Shown: one piece after another, positions 38,467 to 47,945 of the stretch | How the letters are laid out: every line of letters begins with the position of its first letter | Numbering within the stretch: position 1 is the first letter of the stretch | Source: a virus | Direction: 5' to 3' (one strand) | Virus record (IMG/VR): IMGVR_UViG_3300002143_000153 | Coordinates: 1-64,000 of that record | DNA: 64,000 bases | Program-made: the position numbers and the translations under genes | Notes under the pieces: model-generated | Seen by the model: only the letters and a program-made list of their open reading frames with translations | Databases searched by the model: none | Told to the model about the DNA's origin: nothing

Positions 38467-40296
38467 ATGAAAAAACAAAATATTGAAGTTGAAGGTGGAG
38501 AATTATTAATAATGTCAAAAGAAGGACATTATGCAGTAATACCAGCTAAACATAGACAAGAAGTAATGGATATTATTAAAGATGGTTGTGATAATTGTAT
38601 TAATAATTATATACAAACATTACCTAAAGATAGTGATTATGCAGAAGATGGTACAGTTATATCTGAATTATATAAACAAAAAACTGGTAAAGATTGGAGT
38701 ACAGCTAAACAAGAAGGATTAACTACTGGTAGTTATGATGATAACATGAAATTAAGAGATAGATTAGTAAAAGGTGAATTTGATAATAAACAAATGAACA
38801 GTAATAATTCTAAACAAATTATCAATAATACCACTCAAAATCAGGATTATACAAAAGCTAAAGATTTTAATGAGGCTTTTAAAATAGCAAGAAACCAATT
38901 AGGAACTAATCAAATATTTGAATATCAAGGTAGAAAATATGGAACTAATATATTAGGTGAGAAGTTTGAACCTTCTGAAGAAGTATTAATAAAAGCTAAT
39001 ATGAATAAACCAGAAGTAAAACAAAGATTAAACAAACAAAATAATATGGTATCTTCTGTTTATTCAGATAAGAAAACAACTAAAGTTGTACCAGAATACC
39101 AGGATTGGGATAAGGTAAAAAAGAGAACTAAAGAATTAAATAAAATGAGCCAAGCTGATATAATAACAGGTTATCATAAAGATTCAGAAGAACAGTACCT
39201 AGTATTAGACAAAAAGAGGGGAAAGATGCATTTATATAAAGGAGATAAAGAAATATCTTCATATAACGTAGGAACTGGAGCTAATGTTGGAGATGAGCAG
39301 ACAAAAACAGTAGTTAAAAACGGTAAAGTTGATTGGGATGCCGGAAATAAGATGACAGGAGCTGGTATATATACAGTATCAGGAGTAAATCCTAAGAATA
39401 GTCATTATTCTGATGCACCTACTTGGAATTTTAAAAATGAACAAGGTATTGAAGTTCCTATGGCTATTCACAGTAGTTTTGGGGATAGAACAGCTAAACT
39501 AAAAGATAATGATGAAACTAATAATAGGCTCTCTAATGGTTGTATAAATGGTATTTGTTACAATCTTAAAGAACTTTATAAAAATGGATACAAAGAAGGA
39601 CAAAAGTTGTATGTACTTCCTGATGACGAAAGCAATTCATACACATTGAGTAACGGAAAGTTAATTCTAAAATCAAATGATAACAATGTAAATAAAACAG
39701 TTAATACACTAAATTACAAACCAATTAAAATAGTATACCCTAAAGATTACAGTCCTGAAATTCCTAAAATGGCAAGTAGTATAGTAAATAACAAACAAAA
39801 CCTAATGAAAGATTTAAAAATAAATGGAGATATCTATAATGACATAGCAGAACTTACTCTTGGTGTAGCTGGTCAAGAAACTGACTATGGAAATTCTGTA
39901 AAATATAAATTAAAAACAGAATTAGTACAAGACGCATTAAAAACAGTTACAGGAAATAACAGTTATAATAGTAAGGGGATAACCCAAATTAAATATGATG
40001 CTCAAATTAAAAATGAAGAAGTAGCTAAATTATTTAATAAATATGGAATTACTAAAGATAACTTAGAAAGCGGGGATAAAGCTGCTATTGCTCAATTAAT
40101 ACTCTTTGCTACAATGTATAAATATGAACTTCCTAACTATAAAGATGTAAATATAGATGATATGGATAAACTGCTGTATTTAAATCAAGGTAAGTCAAGT
40201 GAATTAAAAAATAAAACAGCAACACCCAATGAAAATATTTATATAAGAAATGTAAAAGAATATAAAAATAAATTTAAACTTAAAGAACTTAATTAG
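38467..40296 (+). CDS. L,D-transpeptidase-like plus lytic-transglycosylase-like virion protein
   Basis: 609 aa. Residues 1-60 carry an EVEGGELL element shared with cargo proteins. Residues ~235-395 resemble a YkuD L,D-transpeptidase: YLVLDKKRGKMHLYKGDKE strands, GAGIYTVSG, H335 in MAIHSSFG, and the catalytic-type Cys359 in SNGCING. The usual motif is SHGC, so the His before the Gly is replaced by Asn. Residues ~455-545 resemble a lytic transglycosylase/goose-lysozyme fold, with E471 in VAGQETDYGNS and SKGITQIKYD. It starts 1 nt after the giant RNA polymerase gene and ends in TAG 1 nt before the next ATG. Likely acts on peptidoglycan during entry; transpeptidase against carboxypeptidase or hydrolase activity cannot be told from sequence. 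Confidence 0.75.
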   Translation: MKKQNIEVEGGELLIMSKEGHYAVIPAKHRQEVMDIIKDGCDNCINNYIQTLPKDSDYAEDGTVISELYKQKTGKDWSTAKQEGLTTGSYDDNMKLRDRLVKGEFDNKQMNSNNSKQIINNTTQNQDYTKAKDFNEAFKIARNQLGTNQIFEYQGRKYGTNILGEKFEPSEEVLIKANMNKPEVKQRLNKQNNMVSSVYSDKKTTKVVPEYQDWDKVKKRTKELNKMSQADIITGYHKDSEEQYLVLDKKRGKMHLYKGDKEISSYNVGTGANVGDEQTKTVVKNGKVDWDAGNKMTGAGIYTVSGVNPKNSHYSDAPTWNFKNEQGIEVPMAIHSSFGDRTAKLKDNDETNNRLSNGCINGICYNLKELYKNGYKEGQKLYVLPDDESNSYTLSNGKLILKSNDNNVNKTVNTLNYKPIKIVYPKDYSPEIPKMASSIVNNKQNLMKDLKINGDIYNDIAELTLGVAGQETDYGNSVKYKLKTELVQDALKTVTGNNSYNSKGITQIKYDAQIKNEEVAKLFNKYGITKDNLESGDKAAIAQLILFATMYKYELPNYKDVNIDDMDKLLYLNQGKSSELKNKTATPNENIYIRNVKEYKNKFKLKELN

Positions 40297-40297
40297 T

Positions 40298-40744
40298 ATG
40301 AGCTGCAACCCAACATATAAAGGAAAAAGATATAACTCTTTAGAGGAGTTATATAAAGTTAATGGAATTAATCCACAACAAAAACAACAAGCTCAACAAC
40401 AATATTCTCATGCAGGTGTACCTGCAATACAAGCTAATGAAGTTGAAGAACAAACTGATGATTTTGATGAAATAGATGTTGAAGATATACTTGATAATGA
40501 TACCTTTGATGAACTAAATGATTTAGGAATGGAATTTAAAAATAAGTTTTCATCTGTAGAAAATATAGATATCAAAATTAGTAACTTTTATGATGAGTAT
40601 ATTGATGGTAAGAAAGAAGCACAAGAATCTTTAAAGGCTGCTAGAATAGGAACAACACTAGAAGGTTTCTCTGAATCATTTAAAAAGAGCGGGTTTACAA
40701 AAATTGAAGAGTACCTAGATGATCAAAAATGCCATATAAAATAA
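40298..40744 (+). CDS. Small acidic virion-module protein
   Basis: 148 aa. The N-terminus (MSCNPTYKGKRYNSLEELYKVNGI) resembles a short module that often opens crAss-like cargo proteins. A Gln-rich linker follows, then an acidic DDFDEIDVEDIL element like the tandem DFDDI repeats of the 4,987-aa protein, and a helical C-terminal half. The gene lies between the transpeptidase-like gene and the 1,908-aa gene with gaps of 1 and 6 nt. It could be a domain split off a larger polyprotein. No enzymatic motif; function unknown. Confidence 0.6.
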   Translation: MSCNPTYKGKRYNSLEELYKVNGINPQQKQQAQQQYSHAGVPAIQANEVEEQTDDFDEIDVEDILDNDTFDELNDLGMEFKNKFSSVENIDIKISNFYDEYIDGKKEAQESLKAARIGTTLEGFSESFKKSGFTKIEEYLDDQKCHIK

Positions 40745-40750
40745 TATAAA

Positions 40751-43700
40751 ATGAGTAAATGTTATAATAAAAATACCGCGGAGTATAAAGCTTTACAAAC
40801 AGCATTTCCAAATGATGCTGCTGTAAATAACGTAATTTCACAATGGCAAAACCTAACAAAACTGGATGAGTTTCCAACTGTTATACAAGCTAAAAAAATA
40901 ATTAAGGATGGTAAAGTTGCATTTTCTTTAAAGCAAAGAAGTTTTGCTGAGTCTTTACTAGGTAATTTAAGCCGTTTGAAAATGGCAAGTAAATCCAATA
41001 AGCATGGTGGGTATTACTATGTTAACAATACTCTGGAAAATCAAAGAGTATATGATAAAGATGCTTTAGAAAACAATAGAAAAAGAATAGTAAGATACCT
41101 TAGCATCAATAATATTCCTGAAGGTACTGTTACTTTAGCAAAAACAAAAAGATCTTATAGGGTAACTATAAATGAAGATATGTTTACTGCTAAAGATATA
41201 TTACCTAAAACTAGAAATAATACAGGCACACATACCACCGATGTTTTAAGTCACTTAAAAAGAATATTTCCAGATTTAAGTATATACATACCATCAGTAG
41301 AAAAAGCTGAAGCTTATTATAATAGTTTAGATCCATCTGTAAAAAGCGGAGTTCCTTTTTCTGAAGTTAAATCTTTTTATTATGATGGTAATGTAATTCT
41401 TATAAAAGGACGTGTTGATAATGAAACAGCAATTGAAGAAGTACTGCATGCATTTACAGATACTTTAGCTTATGTAAAGCCTGATTTATTTAAAAGTCTT
41501 TTGGAAGAAGCTAAAAAAACATTTCCTGTATTAAGTCAAGAGATAGAAGATGCTTATACTAAAAGAAGAAAGTTTACTCAAAAACAAAGAGATCTAGAGT
41601 TAGTAACACAAGCTTTAACAAGACACTTTGCTAAAGAGTATGAAACAGAACCTACTAAATCTTTTTTAGCAAGAGTTGCTGACATGCTTAAATGGTTTGC
41701 TAGTGTCATTAAAGACTTACATAAATTTATTACAGTCAATGGTATAATCAAATTAAAAGTTGAAGATATTAAATCAACAACTAAAATGTCTGATATTGCT
41801 AAATTATTAAATACTAGTGAAATACAATTTGAGTTAACTAAACCTAAACAGTCACAAGTAAGATATGCATTATCAGATGAGAAAGCTGAATACTTAAAAA
41901 GAATTCTTAAGCCTGCTAATCCAGTGCAAACTCAGATGGCTAATAAGTTATTAAGTGTTGTGCAAAATACAGATAGCGTTGAAGATTCTTATTCTGTAAG
42001 CAAAGCTAATTTAAATGAAGGTGATGATATTGTAATTTTAAATGAAGCTGATCATACTTATTATAATCTTTTTGATCTAAAAAAAGAATATACTTCTGCT
42101 ACAACAGCAATTAATGGTAAGATGAGTAATGTAGAACAAGACAATGTTAAACTCAATCTTGAAATTGGAAATGATTTTGATAGCATTGCTGAAGGTATTG
42201 CAGCATGGAAAACTTTTGATGAAATAAAAGGTAGCATTAAAAAGTTAAGTGAAGAGCAAGCAGTGAAAGCTTACTCTGAACTATATGATTATATTAATAA
42301 TTCAATAAGAAAACCGGGTGATATAATAATTCCTCAAGTTGTTGTGCATGATGATAAAACAGGTCTTGCTGGAACTATTGACTTTTTATTAATAACACCT
42401 CAAGGTAAATTAAAAATCATTGACATTAAAACAAGTAAATACAAGTACGCTACAACAGAAAATACTAAGTATGATGAACCTTGGGATATAAAGCCTGACT
42501 CTAGACTTTATCCTTATAATGTAAAACGTCTTTCAGCAAAACAAAAACATAATCTTCAAGTAAACTTGTATAGAAGAATGCTTGAAAATATGGGTTATGA
42601 AATTGAAGATTCTGATCAAGCTACAAGTACTTATCATATTTGGGTTGATATTACAGGTTCCAAAAAAGATCAAGTATGGGCTGGTAATTTTGAATTAGAA
42701 CAACCTTATTTTCATCCCATTACAGAAAATGAATTTTATGTTAATGCACTTATACCTAAAAATGTAAATACCATTTCAAAGAATAAGATTGATAATGCAC
42801 GTAAAGAGTCTGATGATTATCCATTAATGAATGATGAAGATTTTGCTGATATAAGTTCTGATATGGGTATGACAGATGATGCTGGTGGTATTGAATTTGA
42901 ACTTCTATTTCAAGGATTAGAAAATTACAGAACAAAGTTAATTCAAAGAATTGAAGTTTTAAAAACGGTAAAAGGAGCCATATTCACAGACCTAAGTAAA
43001 GAACAAACAATTAAAAGATTAAACCTAGCTATAACAAATGTTACACTAGCTTTAACTTCAGGTAATGGTCAAAAAGCTTCTGATATATATACAAAGTTTC
43101 TTACAGATTCAATAAGGGAAGTAGAAACTTTAGAAAAATATTTGATAGATGAAAATAATATAGCTAACTCTGATTACATTTCAAAAGCTAGAAACGCTAA
43201 ATCATTTGCAGAATCTTTTGAAGGTTTGACAAGTATTTCTTCTACTTATGGTAATCTTAATTCAACACAAACTAAATTAAAAGATAATTTAATTAATAGT
43301 TTAAATAGACTTGCTGGGTCTACAATAAATCAAAGAATAAGTATTGCTGATAAAGCTATATTAAAGCATGTTCAAAAACTAACAAAAGACACAAGTACAA
43401 AAGAGATGTCAGATGAAGAATTTGAATTGTTATTTAAAGAAGCTGAAAAAATAACAGGAGCAACATTAAATTTTACAGATATAACTACATCTAGTGATAC
43501 TCTTTTAGCTGTAATGAAAAAAATATGGCATCAAAAAAGAGAAGAAGCTTTAGATAAAATTGGTGAAAGAGAGCAAGCAATTGTAGCTGCAGGGTCTTAT
43601 CTTAGAAAACTTTCTCCTGGATCAACAGATAAAGAAGTTTTTGAATTTATAATTGAAACAGATGATAAAGGAAATCACACAGGTCGTTATGTTGTTGAAA

Positions 43701-46477
43701 TAGGTGAGCAATATTGGAATATATATGATGAACTTGAAAAACAAATAAATGATACAGATGGCACAAGATTACAGTATAGAGAAATACTTGATTTAGAAAA
43801 TGCAAATCCTAAAGATATAGAATTCAATAAAGATTTATATCATAAGAAAAAAGCTTGGAATAAGTTTTTAAATCCTGAAACTAGAAATGGTTCTGATTAT
43901 TCAGATGGTGATTATCATTACTATACTGAAGAATTTAAAACAATAAGATCTGAATATAAAGAATTTATACCCGTTGGTGAAAATGGTTATTGGCAATTTA
44001 AAAGCAACATTTCAGCAGATGAACAATCTTATTATAATTTAACGTACACAAATGCGGTTGAATACTATAAATCTCAAAATATTGAGGATATACCTACAGG
44101 TATGGTTATTAAAACTTTTGGTAATTTTCCTTTAAAGAAATATATAAAGATAAGAGACTTCAGCAGTGCTGGTAAAGACATGCGTAGTACTAAGTATAAA
44201 ACTATTATGGATGCTGCTTCTGGGGATGCTTTAGGGCAAGCCAGAAAATCTTTTTATATGGTTGTAAAGAAGTATTATGAGGATGGTATGCTAAAACAAA
44301 TTCCTGAGAACGTTAGAGATTATATGTTAGGTAAAACACCTAGAATACAAGCTAATCTTGCAAATCAACTTGCTAAAAGTCCTGCTCCAGTAACTAGTTT
44401 TTTAGCTAGAACTAAGGAAAATATAAAAGATTTCTTTACAGAAACAACACGTTTAAGTAGAGTTAACGTAGATGAAAAAGGTGAAATTGTAGATTCATTA
44501 CCAATTATGTTTGTTGGTACACTAAAAGATGATGAATCAATAAAAAAACTTCAAGATGAAATTGAAGAGCTTAAACAAAAATATGCTAACTCTGAAATAA
44601 CTTCTACCTTTTATGATATAAAAATAAAAGAACTACAATCTAAAGAAATAAGTTTAAGAAGTAAACCAAGAGCTGAAGAGTTAAGTTGGGATGTTGTTTC
44701 AACGTTACTTACATTTAGTGTAATGGCTCAGACATATGAGACAATGTCATCAATAGAAGATACACTATTATCTTTTGTTAAAGTTATAGAAGATAGAAAG
44801 TATAAAGAACCCTCTTCTTCTAAAGCAAAAAAAATGATATCTGCAAAATTTTCTAGTACATTCAATAGAAAAGGTGGTGATGTAGAAGCTTTAGCAGAAG
44901 GTAGAGATTCTAATAATGCTAAACACGCAAGAGCATTTATGAATATGGTATTCTATGATAATGCTGAAGTTACTAAAGGTATGGCTGAAAAAGCTGTAGA
45001 TAAAGTTATACAATACAGTTCATTAGCTTATGTAGGCTTTAACGTTTTTGGTAACTTTAATAACTATGTTTTAGGTAGAATAAATAATGGTATAGAAAGC
45101 ATGGGTCAAAGATTTGTTTCTAGAGAAGCTTATGTAAGAGCGTCTAAAGAATTTAATAAAAGAGCTATTGCCGATCTAATTCATAGAACATCATACCTAG
45201 CCATCAAAAAAACAACTGGTGCAAAATATGATCCTTATAAAGCAATAAGTAAATATGAAGCTTTTGTTGACTTATATAGAATGATGGATCAAAAGTCTGA
45301 TCTTAGAGAAGTTGGTAGAAATTATGATGAAAAAAGTTTTTATCAAAAGTATGTTGCAGGCATAGGTTATATATTCCAAGATGCAGCTGAGTATAATGTT
45401 CAGACTAAAATGGGTATGGCTATAGTAATGGATACATATATACTTAATGAATCAACCGGGCAAATTTTAAGTTTGTACGATGCATTTGATTTTAATGGTG
45501 AACAAGAATTACAACTTAAAGAAGGGTTTACTAAAATGGTAAAACCTAAAAAAGATATACCAACATTTAAAACAATGCTTCAAGGGAATGTTTATCAAAA
45601 AGATGCTTCTGGTAATTTAATTTATGATATACAAGGTGACTATAATGAAAAGTTTAGATATGATCTTAGGATGAAAATTCGTGAGGTTAATAAACAAATC
45701 CATGGTAACTATGCTTATGAAGATAGAATGGTTATTCAAGTTCATACTTGGGGTAAACTACTAGCTCAATTTCATAAATGGGTTGTTCCTGCAATTAGGG
45801 CTAGATTTCAAAAAAAGTATTTTGATGAAAATTTAGGCTGGTTGGAAGGACGTTATAACTCTTATGCTAACTTTATGGTTTATTTGTTTAAGAATATTGC
45901 AAAAACAAAAGATACTGAAAAAAGCATAATAGAAAACTGGATGATAGATACAGGTTTTAAAAATAATAATTCTCAGAAAGATGAACAGTTTATAAATGCT
46001 GCTTTAAATGTACATAGAACAAATGCGGAACTTGCAATTTTAATAGCTACTATAATAACTCTAAATTTATTAAAAGGTATATGGGCTGATGATGATGATG
46101 ATGAAACAGTTAAAAGACTTAAAAATTTATCATTGTATCAATTAAGTAGAGTAAGATCTGAGATGCAATTATTTTTACCTTTACTTGGTGTATCAGATGC
46201 CTTACAGTTTTTTGAAAGTCCTTTTGCAACAACTAAAGTTTTAGGCGAATTTGGTGATGTAATGGATAAATCTTGGGATTTAATGGCTGGTGGTGCAAGA
46301 TATTATATTACAGGTAATGATGAAGATTGGTATGGGAATAAAAATGTTTATTACCAAAGAGGTAGAAGAGCTGGTCAAAAGAAAATTACCAAAGAAATAA
46401 TTGATTTAGGACCAGGATTGTTAGTTTGGAAGAAATGGGATGATGCTATTCAGAATAACACTTTTTATATTGATTAA
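40751..46477 (+). CDS. Giant virion protein with degenerate zincin motif and RecB-like nuclease
   Basis: 1,908 aa. The N-terminus (MSKCYNKNTAEYKALQ) is typical of crAss-like giant proteins. Residues ~180-340 look like the metallopeptidase of the 4,987-aa protein, but HExxH reads E229-E-V-L-H233, so the first metal-binding His is lost and the domain is probably not active as a zinc peptidase. Residues ~455-620 form a PD-(D/E)XK (RecB-like) nuclease: D544 in GTIDFLL, D558-x-K560 in IIDIKTSK, then LQVNLYRRML with the conserved Gln and Tyr. The middle is long and helical. The last ~220 residues hold a hydrophobic segment (LAILIATIITLNLL) and an Asp run. Terminated by a strong hairpin. Likely ejected; the nuclease could act on host or phage DNA at entry (inference). 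Confidence 0.8.
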   Translation: MSKCYNKNTAEYKALQTAFPNDAAVNNVISQWQNLTKLDEFPTVIQAKKIIKDGKVAFSLKQRSFAESLLGNLSRLKMASKSNKHGGYYYVNNTLENQRVYDKDALENNRKRIVRYLSINNIPEGTVTLAKTKRSYRVTINEDMFTAKDILPKTRNNTGTHTTDVLSHLKRIFPDLSIYIPSVEKAEAYYNSLDPSVKSGVPFSEVKSFYYDGNVILIKGRVDNETAIEEVLHAFTDTLAYVKPDLFKSLLEEAKKTFPVLSQEIEDAYTKRRKFTQKQRDLELVTQALTRHFAKEYETEPTKSFLARVADMLKWFASVIKDLHKFITVNGIIKLKVEDIKSTTKMSDIAKLLNTSEIQFELTKPKQSQVRYALSDEKAEYLKRILKPANPVQTQMANKLLSVVQNTDSVEDSYSVSKANLNEGDDIVILNEADHTYYNLFDLKKEYTSATTAINGKMSNVEQDNVKLNLEIGNDFDSIAEGIAAWKTFDEIKGSIKKLSEEQAVKAYSELYDYINNSIRKPGDIIIPQVVVHDDKTGLAGTIDFLLITPQGKLKIIDIKTSKYKYATTENTKYDEPWDIKPDSRLYPYNVKRLSAKQKHNLQVNLYRRMLENMGYEIEDSDQATSTYHIWVDITGSKKDQVWAGNFELEQPYFHPITENEFYVNALIPKNVNTISKNKIDNARKESDDYPLMNDEDFADISSDMGMTDDAGGIEFELLFQGLENYRTKLIQRIEVLKTVKGAIFTDLSKEQTIKRLNLAITNVTLALTSGNGQKASDIYTKFLTDSIREVETLEKYLIDENNIANSDYISKARNAKSFAESFEGLTSISSTYGNLNSTQTKLKDNLINSLNRLAGSTINQRISIADKAILKHVQKLTKDTSTKEMSDEEFELLFKEAEKITGATLNFTDITTSSDTLLAVMKKIWHQKREEALDKIGEREQAIVAAGSYLRKLSPGSTDKEVFEFIIETDDKGNHTGRYVVEIGEQYWNIYDELEKQINDTDGTRLQYREILDLENANPKDIEFNKDLYHKKKAWNKFLNPETRNGSDYSDGDYHYYTEEFKTIRSEYKEFIPVGENGYWQFKSNISADEQSYYNLTYTNAVEYYKSQNIEDIPTGMVIKTFGNFPLKKYIKIRDFSSAGKDMRSTKYKTIMDAASGDALGQARKSFYMVVKKYYEDGMLKQIPENVRDYMLGKTPRIQANLANQLAKSPAPVTSFLARTKENIKDFFTETTRLSRVNVDEKGEIVDSLPIMFVGTLKDDESIKKLQDEIEELKQKYANSEITSTFYDIKIKELQSKEISLRSKPRAEELSWDVVSTLLTFSVMAQTYETMSSIEDTLLSFVKVIEDRKYKEPSSSKAKKMISAKFSSTFNRKGGDVEALAEGRDSNNAKHARAFMNMVFYDNAEVTKGMAEKAVDKVIQYSSLAYVGFNVFGNFNNYVLGRINNGIESMGQRFVSREAYVRASKEFNKRAIADLIHRTSYLAIKKTTGAKYDPYKAISKYEAFVDLYRMMDQKSDLREVGRNYDEKSFYQKYVAGIGYIFQDAAEYNVQTKMGMAIVMDTYILNESTGQILSLYDAFDFNGEQELQLKEGFTKMVKPKKDIPTFKTMLQGNVYQKDASGNLIYDIQGDYNEKFRYDLRMKIREVNKQIHGNYAYEDRMVIQVHTWGKLLAQFHKWVVPAIRARFQKKYFDENLGWLEGRYNSYANFMVYLFKNIAKTKDTEKSIIENWMIDTGFKNNNSQKDEQFINAALNVHRTNAELAILIATIITLNLLKGIWADDDDDETVKRLKNLSLYQLSRVRSEMQLFLPLLGVSDALQFFESPFATTKVLGEFGDVMDKSWDLMAGGARYYITGNDEDWYGNKNVYYQRGRRAGQKKITKEIIDLGPGLLVWKKWDDAIQNNTFYID

Positions 46478-46484
46478 ATAATAG

Positions 46485-46517
46485 AAAAGGGAGACTTAAA
46501 AAATCTCCCTTTTTTTT
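46485..46517. terminator. Bidirectional terminator between convergent genes
   Basis: A perfect 10-bp stem (AAAAGGGAGA at 46485-46494 with TCTCCCTTTT at 46504-46513) has a 9-nt loop and a T run on the + strand; an A run on the other side gives a shorter T run for the - strand. It separates the end of the virion module from the convergent - strand genes. Confidence 0.85.
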
Positions 46518-47091
46518 ATTTGCCAATTTTCCAATACAACCCACCAGATAGGACAGGTTGTAATTCTTGATTAATACCTATACCGAGGCCGTACAGATGT
46601 TTCTTTTTGTTTTTGTACATTACTTGACCTCCAATGTAATTTAATTGCTTAGAAGAGCCCTGAAGACCTAATCCTATATACAATTCATTATTATTAACAT
46701 AAACTGTATTTGTTATTCTGGTTGTAGGATAAATCAACTCATATCTAATAGAACGTGAACTAATTTTATTCTGAGATATTGAATCTCTAATTGTTAGATT
46801 TAAGCTATCTAATTTTTGTATATCTTCATATACATATGTACTAAAGTAATCATTCAACACATATACTGTGTCTATAACAAGAGTGCTATCATATTGTTTT
46901 TGAATCACATTAATGTACTTTGGTTTGTAACGGGTTACTTCTTTTACAATAGTATCATAAGTAACTTCAATTTTAGTAATTGTAATTGGTCCAGCAGGTA
47001 TAGATTCTTTATTACAATTTCTCATTAAAATAATGGCAACTACTAATACTATAATTAGTATTGACTGAATATTACTAAAATACTTTTTCAT
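46516..47091 (-). CDS. Membrane-anchored protein with beta-rich C-terminus (spanin-like candidate)
   Basis: 191 aa. One N-terminal transmembrane segment (ILIIVLVVAIILM, ~11-23) is followed by a Cys (NCNKE), then a ~100-residue stalk rich in Thr/Tyr/Val, then a C-terminal ~55 residues alternating Gly and aromatic residues (YIGLGLQG, YGLGIGI, SGGLYWKIGK) as in beta-hairpins of outer-membrane proteins. An inner-membrane anchor plus an outer-membrane-like end could bridge the envelope as a spanin does, but no lipobox is convincing and homology is unproven. It is last of a three-gene - strand unit (47092, 47946) and overlaps the shared terminator. Confidence 0.6.
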   Translation of the reverse strand: MKKYFSNIQSILIIVLVVAIILMRNCNKESIPAGPITITKIEVTYDTIVKEVTRYKPKYINVIQKQYDSTLVIDTVYVLNDYFSTYVYEDIQKLDSLNLTIRDSISQNKISSRSIRYELIYPTTRITNTVYVNNNELYIGLGLQGSSKQLNYIGGQVMYKNKKKHLYGLGIGINQELQPVLSGGLYWKIGK

Positions 47092-47943
47092 TTAGAACCA
47101 GTTTTTTGGATTAGCTTTCTTACCAGCTTTTTTTAAAGCATCTGCTGCATCTTGTAATCTTAAAGCTTCTGCGGCATTGTCTGCTTGTTTTTTTGTTTCT
47201 GCAGCTGTATCGTCCAATACTTTTTGTGCTGCTTTAGCATTTTCTTCTAATCTAAGTTTTTCTGCAGTTTCTTCTGCTAGTTTCTGAGCTGCTTCTTGTG
47301 CTGGTTTAGTATCTACACTTACTGAAAGGTCTACATCAACTCCAACTAAGAGGGCAAGTTTACCATCAACTCCAACGGTTGCAACACCATCATCCATTGT
47401 TGCACCACCACCAACACTACCGCCAGCTTGTACTCCAACTGATACACCTGCGCCTGCTTCTGCACCATTTCCACTTTCATCATATGTTCCAGTTGATGCA
47501 CCTACACCTACCGATGCTCCAGCTACTGCTCCCGCGTGTCCTTCTGCTCCATCCATTCCAACTTGTCCACCAACGGATACTCCAGCATTTGCTTGTGCTC
47601 CGGCATGAACTTCGGTTGTGTTTGTTACACCACCATATTCTACTGAGTTAGATACTCCAACTTCCACTGATGTTCCAACTTCTGCTCCGGCTTCTACTTT
47701 AGCATTTCTACCATCAAAGCCTGCTTCTGCTCCTGCTTCGGCATGAACTTCTGCTTCAGCATGCGCTTCTTGAGAGATAGTTACATCTCCAACTTTGTTA
47801 GTGTTTTCTACACCTGCGTGTACTTCTACATTAGCTTCAGCTCCTGCTGCTACTGATGTATCTGTAATTTCAGTTCCAGCACTTGCGTTTGCAGATGCTC
47901 CTAGGTTTTCATTACCTACTGTTTTATTTACTTCTTCTGACAT
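47092..47943 (-). CDS. Low-complexity Gly/Ala/Val/Glu-rich protein of unknown function
   Basis: 283 aa. From ~25 to ~205 it is a near-repetitive series of short alternating segments (GAEAGFDG, GAEVGTSVEVGVSNSV, AGAQANAGVSVGG, AGASVGVGAS), consistent with stacked beta strands or a beta-solenoid. Residues ~205-270 turn into an Ala/Lys/Glu/Gln helical coiled coil (KLAEETAEKLRLEENAKAA). No signal peptide and no known domain. The DNA is visibly richer in G and C than its surroundings because of Gly/Ala codons. It lies between two membrane-protein genes in one unit (gaps 0-2 nt). It could be an envelope or fibre-like structural protein; no function is assigned. Confidence 0.6.
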   Translation of the reverse strand: MSEEVNKTVGNENLGASANASAGTEITDTSVAAGAEANVEVHAGVENTNKVGDVTISQEAHAEAEVHAEAGAEAGFDGRNAKVEAGAEVGTSVEVGVSNSVEYGGVTNTTEVHAGAQANAGVSVGGQVGMDGAEGHAGAVAGASVGVGASTGTYDESGNGAEAGAGVSVGVQAGGSVGGGATMDDGVATVGVDGKLALLVGVDVDLSVSVDTKPAQEAAQKLAEETAEKLRLEENAKAAQKVLDDTAAETKKQADNAAEALRLQDAADALKKAGKKANPKNWF

Positions 47944-47945
47944 AA

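Noticed and set aside
40294-40296. TAG recoding as in some crAss-like phages
   Set aside because: Reading through this TAG meets another stop after a few codons and the next gene starts at once; TAG acts as a normal stop.
47379-47651. + strand open frame rich in His and Leu opposite the Gly/Ala-rich gene
   Set aside because: It is the shadow of the repetitive coding strand; its composition is implausible and it has no start context.
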